Source of the DNA: Diabrotica undecimpunctata
Lineage: Eukaryota; Arthropoda; Insecta; Coleoptera; Chrysomelidae
Reading direction: 5' to 3'
Length of the DNA: 64,000 bases
Assembly (NCBI RefSeq): GCF_040954645.1
Contig: NC_092803.1
Location: forward strand, 65,059,427-65,123,426
Both the position numbers and the translations under genes were made by a program. Positions 45,561 to 58,589 of the stretch are shown in pieces; the first letter of the stretch is position 1, and every line of letters starts with the position of its first letter. The notes beneath the pieces were generated by a model that was not told the DNA's origin, did not search any database, and saw only the letters and a program-made list of their open reading frames with translations.

Positions 45561-46655
45561 TTTTTGCTTCCAAAACCTTGGTTATTTGCTTCCATTTTTG
45601 CGGTTTCTTGCTTTTTCCCTCCAATCTCTGACTCATATTTCTAATACATCTTGCGTTACTGCTTTCAACCATTTCCTCTTTGGGCGTCCTCTTTTTTTTT
45701 TCTCCGTTTCCCCCTTCTTCAGAATTTGTTTAACATTTCGGTTCACTGGCAATCGTATAATGTGGCCAAACTCTTTGGGCTCGTATTGTTGCTGTAACTA
45801 TTGGTTTTTTATATGTCTTTTTTTTTATTATTTGTTCATTTCTTCTTCTTTTTCAAATATTATTTGTCATCTGTATTCCTCCGAAAATCTTTCCCAGATC
45901 TCTACTTTCTTTGCTTCCTGTTGGCTCATAATCTACGTTTCTCTTACATACATCATTATGGGTCTTATTACTTTCTCGTAGTTTTGCTGTGTTTAACACA
46001 TTTTTTGCTGTTAGTGTTAAATTTATTGATCATGCCAGTCTGCTCCGCTTTATTAAACTTTTGTCTATATCTTAATTATGGTTACTTCTAGTATTCATAT
46101 TTTGTCGCTTTTTAAAATTACAGACAGCTTCTGCCGTTTTTATTTTGATATATTTGCTCTGATGTATTATGTCTCTTTTAATTTCCATATATTACGTATT
46201 TGTTTGGTTTATTGCTAGTCCGTATCCTTTCGCGTATTCTTCAAATTTCTGAAAAACTCTTTCTAAACCTTTTTTCGTTGTTCTTAGTATCGTCACATCA
46301 TCCTCTTACGCTACGCACTGTTCTTTGCTGTTGAATATGGCCCTGCTTTTGCTTATATTTAATCTTCTTACTATTTGATCTAATACTAAGTTAAATAAAT
46401 TTATTGATATCGGATCCCCTTGTTTTAAAATTCTATTCATTGTGAACTGGCTTGAAAAGCTTTCTTCATCATAACCCTATTTCTTATTTTCCTATGCGTC
46501 ATTCTCATTAGTCTTATAAGCTTTTATGATATTTCTAATGTTCTCATGGCCTCATATAGCATTCTCCGGTTTTTTGAGTCGTATGTTTTTTTAGAATTGA
46601 TAAATAACAACCAGTCCCAAGTTTTGTTCGTAGGTATTGATTTTTGTTAAAACAG

Positions 46656-47559
46656 GCCATTGACGTTCCGTTTTTTAGTCCGACTAGTGGTCAAACTTCT
46701 GCAGTTGGATCTGAAATCGGATAGTGAGTGGGCTAGTTGGATTAGTTGGACAACTAGTGGTACGAGTCGGAACATCTGGAGGGACGACTTGAAGGTCCAA
46801 CTTTCGACTGGCGATGAAGTGGGAGCGTGAATGGTGAAGTTGGAAGTCGGATCACAGGTCGGATCGAAAATTTCCTTAGTCATTTGAACTTCGGCACCTG
46901 TTACTTATGAGATTTCTATAAATTACTGTACGCAAAGATCCCTAGTTCGCAAATATTTAATAGAAAATAAATTTTCAATTGCACGAAAATTACCCCTATT
47001 AAAATACACGATTCTTCATCATCATCTACTTTTTGTTAGGCAAATCATTTTCTTTTCTGTAGATCTATTTTGGACACTCCCACACTGGTAGAATTTCCAA
47101 CACTCCGAATTGGCTATAGAAGAATTATCAACAAACAACGAAAATTAAATCATAGTTGTACTGAAATTAGAAGTAACTGTTTCTTTATATCGTTCTGAAG
47201 TTATTTTCTTGTGGTATCTTACACATATTTACTATTTTAATTGGAAATAAGCCTGGATATTAGTTAGAAATTAAATTTATTTAACGTTTCAGCTTCAACT
47301 TCGGAATAATTTGATAACAATTTCCGAAGTGGAAGTCCAAAGGTTAAATACATTTAATTTGCTGCCATTTTCCTCCTCGTAATTATATTTTGGGTATTGT
47401 TTACTAGATATTTTTTTGGTTAAGCCGTATACACCGTCGTGAAAACAAACTAGAATTGAAGTTGGACCGCTAGTTGGATAGCAAGTCGGAGCGTAAGTGG
47501 AGACGAATATTCAACTAGTAGTCCTACTAAGTAGGACCGCAAGTCGGAACGTGAATGCC
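46656..47559. mobile_element. Non-autonomous DNA transposon with subterminal repeats
   Basis: Left end GCCATTGACGTTCCG matches the complement of the right end CGGAACGTGAATGCCC. Both ends are rich in short repeated words (AGTTGGA, AGTCGGA, ACTAGTGG), especially 46680-46860 and 47450-47545. Such subterminal repeats are typical binding sites for hAT- or Mutator-like transposases (inference; superfamily not determined). No transposase gene. It splits a LINE, and itself contains the short repeat at 47184-47365. Confidence 0.65.
47184..47365. repeat. Short PLE-end-like palindromic repeat (copy 3 of 3)
   Basis: TATATCGTTCTGAAG...TTTTCTTGTGG start as in the 39.2-kb copy, through AACGTTTCAGCTTCAACTTC. 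It then folds back (AACAATTTCCGAAGTGGAAG, AGGTTAAATACATTT) into a shortened second arm. The minus strand keeps GAAACGTT. Nested inside a DNA transposon that is inside a LINE. Confidence 0.6.
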
Positions 47560-47700
47560 CAGCTTAATTTTAACATGCTTATTTGATCTGTAGTTGTTTT
47601 TTCTGGTCTAAACGCTTCTTGGTATTTTGCGATAACTTTATTTTAATATTTCATTAATATTTTCTTAATAATTTGTTATAAAGTCACAAAAGTAGACAGA

Positions 47701-49099
47701 AAAGATCTTTCAGGTCGCAGTATGAACAGGTCTAGGAGGTCTCCCATTTTTTGCAATCTATAATCGACAAGACACTTAAACCTTAAACTTAAAAGGAAAA
47801 GAACTTACTTAAAGACAAGCCAAAATGGATGCTGAAGTTAGAAAACCGATGAAAACTGTTCTATAAATATAAAATATAGTTTACAATAACAGACAGGAAT
47901 TTATTATTATTAAGACAACATATTCCCTTATCACATAATCATTTTCTTGATTCCTCGTTTTTTAAATGACCTTTTATATAAAACGTTACTTACGTAAAAC
48001 GTAACCTGACAAAGAGTCTACAATTTTTATTAATTTCCTTTTCTCTAGAGACAGTTCAACGATTCCAAGTAGGTAGTTGTGTTTAGAATATCGACACGAA
48101 CCGCCTAAGTAGCTGTCATTCATATTGGTTTTAGTAATTCCTTGATTACATCGCGTGACCGACTCTAGGAACAATCATGGCAAATTGAATAATGAAAAAA
48201 GAACTGGTTTACGTTGCCCTTATATTTCAAATTTGAAGACTTCTGAAATTAGAAACTCGAGGTATTTCGTGTCTATCATCACGCAGGGTGGGCACTTTGC
48301 ATTCAAGGTTCTTTTGTAACAAAAAATTCTTAGTTAAATTAATTTTTGCTAGAGCATTATTTTGATGTTAGAGTCTCATTGGACTAATTAGGTAATTTTT
48401 ATCTATTCTAATTGAATCACAAAGTTCAAAAAGGACTCATAACTGGAATTTTTTTCTTGTTTATACAGGGTGTGCCAAACCTCTTTCTTTCTTTTTCTTT
48501 CTTTTCTTTCTTTCTTTTATTACGGCAAAATAATGGGGTATATAAAAATGTTTATAACGAAATTGATGAATCAAAGACGTCTATAGTTTAAAATTATTTT
48601 CAATTATACAGGGTCAATCAGAACAACGGAATAAACCAAAGTAGTGTTTTTTTTAACAAAACATCCTGGATAATAAAGTATTTTTGAATAAATATATTTT
48701 TTTTAAATATAAAGAGTTTTTAAAAGGTTTTATAGGTCTATAGTTAACAATTTTCTAAATATGTACACTGCTAATATTTAAAGTGATAGGTACATAGGTT
48801 TTCAAGGTAGTAAAAGTGCAAATGATTTAATCTCTTTGACATATATCCATACAATATACAGTGTGATCACTATTTTCAAAGCGATCTTACCTTAAGTGAC
48901 CAGATCTCGCTACCGTACATTATTATTGGCCATTTACCCTATGGGTAACCCTATAATCAGATTCAATGAAAACTTTAATTTTATGAATGCCCTTACTTAT
49001 TATTTTTGTGTGTAACGTAAAAGTGTATGGAAGGGTAGATGGTTAGAAACTATTCTATTTATGTAAAATGTTTAGCTAAATGCGAATATGTAGCCTCTT
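47701..49099. other. No gene seen; contains a (TTTC)n tract
   Basis: AT-rich. Two TATACAGGGT words (48471 and 48605) recall mariner-type termini but are in the same orientation and show no partner ends. Confidence 0.4.
48480..48518. repeat. (TTTC)n microsatellite
   Basis: 39 bp of TTTC/TTTTC repeat on the plus strand. Confidence 0.9.
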
Positions 49100-49520
49100 C
49101 ATATAAAAAAGTGGAAGAAAAGTGAAAGAAACTGTCTTTTTCATTGAGTTAATAAGCAATAAACTAATAGCTTTTTGTCCTTGCAGAAATCAAAAGCACA
49201 CAGCAGGCTAATTTGTGTTGACCTTAAGTTTGCTGCATACTATTATTTATCAAATGTAGAAAAAGTTTTAGAATCTTAGCCGTCGATGCAGAGAACAGAC
49301 AGAGAAAGTATGAGGAGATACATAGTGGGAACAGATAGACACTCGACTTATATATAATATTGTAGCTATTTTAAAATTTTGCTAAAAACGGCTTGAAGTA
49401 TGCCTTAAGTCGACAATACGTACTTACCAGCCGTATGCTTTTGATTGTGGAAGGGCAAAAAGCTATTTGGTTATTGCTTGGTAACTCAATAAACAAGAAA
49501 ATATCTTCCAATTTTTTAAT
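49100..49520. repeat. Inverted repeat (MITE-like), arms ~105 bp
   Basis: 49142-49245 pairs with 49388-49490: ATTGAGTTA.TAAGCAATAA, ATAGCTTTTTGTCCTTGC and ATCAAAAGCACACAGC on the left have near complements on the right. The ~140-bp loop has no ORF. No target duplication resolved. Confidence 0.6.
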
Positions 49521-53720
<4,200 letters not shown>

Positions 53721-54768
53721 ATAACAATTATTATTTATTATTTTAATTTAATTTAATTGTAATCTAACTTTAATCTAATTTATTCTAAGGTTGTTTTAAG
53801 ATTTAAGGTTTAAGATTCTTGTTAATATATTTCACTTGTTCATTGGTTGAATTTCATATTTTGCAATATTTATTTCATAGCGTCTATTTGTTCTTGAAAT
53901 ATTATTATATTCTCCATGCCTTGAATTTCTGCCAAAAAATATATAATTACTCTTCATTCTATGATCTTACGCCATTTTCTGTAAAAGCTAATTATTTAGT
54001 TGAAACCTTATAAAAGATAAATTAAATTTTCTTTATTGTTTTTATTTCCTGGTTTCATTAATAAAATCTAGATATTTTTAATCTTGTATATCTGAAAATT
54101 TTTTCGTTGCTTCTTTTACCGAGATTTTTTATCATAAAAAATTATAAAATAAAGCTATTTTTTAGGTGCTGTGGTTTACTTACACATAATAAGTATTTAA
54201 ATAAAATATTTTAAATAAATATCCAACATTTAAAAAAAAACTATTGAAGCTTATAAAACTAGAATATGATAAACAAAAAATTACAAAATATAATTTTCAA
54301 GTTTCGTTAATGCTGAATCTCCGGACAAAACGTCCCCTGTATTTGTTTCAAAACTAACGATGTGACTGGAATATCAAACAAATTTCGAAAGAGAAATTAT
54401 TCTGTTCAGAAACCACATTTCATGCAACTTGACACCAGAACCTCTGTGTATGACATTAATGAACTATACATATGTATATAAGGAGATCAAGCAGAAGCAA
54501 TTTGTTAACACCTAACCCTACACTAATTGCTAATTCTGATAGACCCCTTCAGGAAACATACTAAGCAAATCAGTTAACAAGAGCATACTATTAAATTGCA
54601 TTGTGGCAGTTACAATTAATGACTAAACGAAAACAAAATTTAATTTGTATCATAAATAATGTTTAAGAATTTTTTGTTTGTAAATTTTACAATTTTACGA
54701 ATAAATTAAATATCGGAAGCCGTCGTCAAAAATAATAAAGAACGGTGTGTAGGAAATAAAACTCTATT
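53721..54768. other. No recognisable feature
   Basis: AT-rich 1 kb between the LINE 5' end and a PLE 3' end; no supported ORF, RNA or repeat. Confidence 0.45.
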
Positions 54769-54813
54769 TGTCTCAATATTTCGTTAAGATTTTGTTACTT
54801 CTTCAGGAGAAAA
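54769..54813 (-). ncRNA. Hammerhead-like motif at PLE 3' end
   Basis: Minus strand: TCTC, box CTGAAGA, extra A, an imperfect helix II (GTAA/TTAAC), GAAA, palindromic helix III AT/AT, then GAGA closing a 4-bp helix I. Same layout as at 21199 and 25695. Confidence 0.45.
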
Positions 54814-55560
54814 TTGTAAATTTATTAGAATAATTATTATATGTAAACAAAGTGAATATTTCAATACTTACAGCTATTAAGAGTTTCTAATATTATATTA
54901 TTTATCTATGATTAAGAGTAAAAATTTAAATTTTGTTAACATATCTAGGTAAATGACATTTTTGTTTGATTTTAATTTATTTAGGAGTTATGGTAACCGC
55001 AATATTTTATATAGTGAATTCTTATTGTACAATTTTTAGTGAATAAGTTAAAATAAACAATTATTATGACAGTATTATCCATATTGTAAGGTGAAAAAAT
55101 GGAATTAATAGTAGAAAATTGAGAAAGAATCAGGAACATGGTAAATTGATCTATAAAATGTAATTGATGGTACGTAGTCAGTTATTGTAATACTGATGTT
55201 TTGAATTGGAATAAAATTGTAGGTAGAGTTACTAGAAGATTACTGAGTTTGTTTTTAAAGGTTAAGATCTATCATATCATACATTGTTTAGTATGTTGCA
55301 GTAGATATTACTTCAATGGTCGGTGTCTGTCTTATAATTGATAGATTCAGGAGTTTTATTAATGTGTACCATTTCAAGGAAAAGTCGATTTTTGTACTTA
55401 TCAACTTGTTTTAAGATTTTTACATTATTAAAGTCGAAGTTATGTCCTGTCTTCAAGTGCTGGTCCACTAAGGCACAAGAGTTTTTTCGTATGTTACAGT
55501 CACTTTTGTGTTGAGTGACACGTTGTTTAAGCCACTATTATATTGGTCAAAGTCAAAAGT
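54769..55560 (-). pseudogene. Penelope-like element 3' half: GIY-YIG C-terminal relic
   Basis: Minus strand 55530-55270 reads LKQRVTQHKSDCNIRKNSCA, LVDQHLKTGHNFDFNNVKIL and RLFLEMVHINKTPESINYKT, the segment after the GIY-YIG core (HKSD, H...H, EM motifs) seen in the 20-kb and 26-kb PLEs. Then follow untranslated sequence and the hammerhead-like end. RT and the GIY-YIG core itself are missing. Stops near the end. Confidence 0.75.
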
Positions 55561-56299
55561 TTTGAAAATTTCTTACTACAATCTGGATATTTTGTATACT
55601 TACTTTGAGTCTTTTTTAATATATAATTTAATGTATTTTATAATTATTATAAAAATTCGGACAACCTAGGTATTATGTGCATATTTTTCATTTTGGAATC
55701 ATATACTGCTATTATTTAATCAATAGCACCAATATATCTTAAAAAACGTTAATTAATCCATTTTTTTTTAATTATCAAGATTATGAAAACATTGAATACT
55801 TAAAGTAAGTGAAGAAAAAGAGTTATATACCTACTTTTATAATCTGTTATTTACAACTATTTACAATATTTTCTCAGAAAATAGATCACTGTCGGTTTAC
55901 TTAATCTAAACCTATTAAAAAGCCTTTATCATTACAAAAATTAAAATGTCGATTCTGCATTAAATATTATATTCTCGCACCAAGTTTATAAACAGTAAAA
56001 ATCATACTGATGATACTCTCTTATTTTATTAAATCTTCTAATACTGGATCCATGTCTCTCAGCCACAATTAACAACAATAAGTATTTGGGTTAAAATTTT
56101 TGATTTCGCGCTAACCTACAGCATAATAATAAACTACAATAAATACAATTTATTTTCCAGGTTACTTTTTATTCGGTACTTTATTTGGCAAATAAATATT
56201 TTACATTTTATCTGTAAGATAAGTTTAATTTATTTTCTGTCAGTTGGTAGTTCAGCTCTCTTTCATAAGTGGCGCTAGGTGTTTAAATCTAAACTAACA
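55561..56299. other. No recognisable feature
   Basis: Strongly AT-rich with no supported ORF or repeat. Confidence 0.45.
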
Positions 56300-57940
56300 C
56301 TTATTCTTCTTCTTCTAATGGCGCTACAACCCTTTGTGAGTCTTGGCCTGCTTAACAATGTTCTTCCATTCTGCCCTGTCGGATACTTTCCTTCGCCACT
56401 GCCTGATGTTCATGGTTTTAAGATCCCTCTCTACGTCGTCTATCCATCTTTTACGGGGCCTTCCTCTTGTTCTGTTTCCTTGGGGCTTCCATCTCTGGAC
56501 TACTTTTACAGCTCGATTATCTGGCATTCTTTCAAGACGACCAAGCCAGTCTAGTCTTTGTGACTTTACAAATCTGACAATATCTGCGCTCTGCATTAGT
56601 TCATCCAGCTCGTGGTTCATTTTAATTCTCTTCGAACCATCGCTGCATTGGGTTGGTCCAAATATCTTCCTTAGAATTTTGCGCTCAAATATTCTCAGTT
56701 GATTTTTATCAGTGGTTGAGAGGGTCCACGGTTCACATCCATATGTGACCACTGGTCTAATTACTGTTTTGTAGATTCTCAGCTTAGACTCACGATTCCG
56801 TAACTTCCTTTTCATTAAGTCTTTGTATGCATAAAAGCACTTATTACCGCTAAGAATATGTGCTTGTATTTCTTGACTGATGTTGTAGTTGTCATTTATT
56901 ATTGAGCCTATAAAAGGGAAAAGTGGAGGCATATTTGTAGGTATGGTTGTCTACCTTCAGATTCTCATGTTCCTTCGATTTTGTGCACTCCATATATTTT
57001 GTTTTGCTTTCATTTATATATAGACCCAACGTAGCAGCTTCTCGTTTCAGTTCTATAACTTTTTCGCTTAATACCCTTTTGTTGCGGCTTATTATGGCAA
57101 CATCATCCGCATATGCGCATATTTGCAAAGATCTTGTATTAATGCAGCCCTTTATATCAAGTTTTCTAACAACAGCTTCTAAAGTTAGATTAAAAAGTGT
57201 TGTTGATAAGGCATCCCCTTGTCTAACTCCATTTTCACTATCAAAGGCCTGCGTCATATCTCCATCTATTCTGACCACAGCTTTGGAACCCTCCATAGTC
57301 ATTAATATAAGTTTCACCAACTTATTAGGTATCCCTAACATAGATAGTTGCTTTAACATCTTTTGTCGATCTACTCCATCAAACTCCTGTTTGAAATCGA
57401 TATACAAGTTGTAAATAGGTATGTTATATTCAACAGATTTTTCACGTATACCTCTTAACATATGTATTTGGTCTATAGTTGACCTCTTTGGTCTGAAGCC
57501 ACATTGGTATTCACCAATAATCTCCTCCGAAAACGATTCCAGGCGGCTGTATATAATTCCTGATAATATCTTGTAGATGACATTTAAAACTGTTATGCCC
57601 TTATAATTTTTTCAGAGTCGTTTTGTCTCCCCCTTTGTACATAGGAAGTATGATTCCTACTTTCCAATCTTCTGGGATGACTTCTAGTGTCCATATGCGG
57701 TCGATTCGTTTATGGATACGCCTCCATAGCGCATGTCCACCATTCTGTATCAGTTCTGCAGTTATTCCATCTGTGCCAGGTGCTTTGTTATTTTTTAGAT
57801 GTTTTATGACGTTTATCGTTTCTTCCAATGTTGGTTGCTCAACTAGTTGTTCTGCTGTGTGGTGAATTATCTCTTCATCTTCGTTTTGTTCTTTTTCTGG
57901 GTTTAACAGCCCTTGGAAATGCTCCTTCTACCTTTTATTG
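56300..57940 (-). pseudogene. LINE reverse transcriptase, 5'-truncated, with (GAA)n end
   Basis: Minus-strand frames: RT fingers 57828-57601 (VIKHLKNNKAPGTDGITAEL, DWKVGIILPMYKGGDK); palm 57461-56892 (LYIDFKQEFDGVDRQKML motif A; NGVRQGDALSTTLFNLTLEA motif B; ICAYADDVAIISRN with intact YADD); then a shift near 56930 into the thumb and C-terminus 56932-56324 (FIGSIINDNYNISQEIQAHI, LRIYKTVIRPVVTYGCEPWT, SQRLDWLGRLERMPDN, TRGRPRKRWIDDVERDL). It ends with AGAAGAAGAAG at 56302-56314. The catalytic residues are all present; three breaks separate the frames. The 5' truncation is in the pre-RT linker at about 57935. Confidence 0.88.
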
Positions 57941-58196
57941 TATAAAAATGTAAAAAAAAAACTTTCAAGTTAAACTTTAATTTCTCGAAAACAGTAATTT
58001 TTGACAATGTCAGCTTTTGCAGTATGCCGAAGAGATTTTATATATTTGCTTGATATTTTTTTAATTACATACTACTACTATTAGAAGTTGTAAAGATAGC
58101 CTTAAAAAATATTCGTGGCGAGGCGAAGATGAGGTGGGTCAATCCCTGATATAACTGACTGATGATTTGGTATAGAAATGAGCACTGAATACCTAT
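57941..58196. other. Spacer between LINE and Gypsy 3' LTR
   Basis: No recognisable feature; contains a poly-A run near 57951. Confidence 0.4.
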
Positions 58197-58589
58197 TGTT
58201 GTGAATTTATTAAAAGGTTCAATATTTATAACACTTACGGATTTAATTTATTTCTTTATTTATATTAACTTATCTGACAATAATTTATTATATCCGTACG
58301 TAACAAATTCGCGAGCGCGGGTCTTGAGAATTAACTAACTGTTTTCAAAATAAAAGTTCCCTCATATTTATACGAAAACAGCTGCTCTAGAATCACATGG
58401 ATGTTGACCTCAATTGACCTGGTTTCGCCTCGAATGGACAGGTCTAATTCCGGAAGATTCGAATGGAACCAGTTTTTTATTACTTGGAGTTTATACCAGC
58501 TGGTCGAAAGGTCTCGTATAATCTACAACATATTAGTGATTAAAAACTTGTTTACAGGTTAAAATTATGACTCATATTTTTACGTAACA
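58197..58589 (-). repeat. Gypsy 3' LTR
   Basis: Read on the minus strand, it begins TGTTACG directly after the polypurine tract and ends CACAACA, with the usual TG..CA boundaries (393 bp). Inside are a TATAAATATGAGG TATA-like box (about 58368-58380) and AATAAA polyadenylation signals toward the end. The right boundary is firm. The left boundary was chosen for its TGT...ACA symmetry and could be off by a few bases, since the 5' LTR is not available for comparison. Confidence 0.7.

Larger units (their letters stand above)
45560..47700 (-). mobile_element. LINE relic, older copy of the 50-53 kb LINE, split by a DNA element
   Basis: 45560-46650 aligns along its length with 50221-51345 (the same blocks read ATAATGTGGCCAAAC, TTTGGGCTCGTAT and AATAAATT.TTGATA). 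After the 46656-47559 insertion the match resumes at 47575-47700 with 51350-51470 (GTAGTTGTT.TT.CTGG). On the minus strand this is RT thumb/C-terminus and part of the palm. Several stops and shifts; more decayed than the 50-kb copy. Confidence 0.75.

Noticed and set aside
45586..46091. Overlapping plus-strand ORFs of 131 and 96 codons
   Set aside because: Antisense shadows of the minus-strand LINE RT relic.
48471..48620. TATACAGGGT words resembling mariner or Tourist-type termini
   Set aside because: Both copies have the same orientation, with no partner inverted ends and no TA target duplication that I could define.
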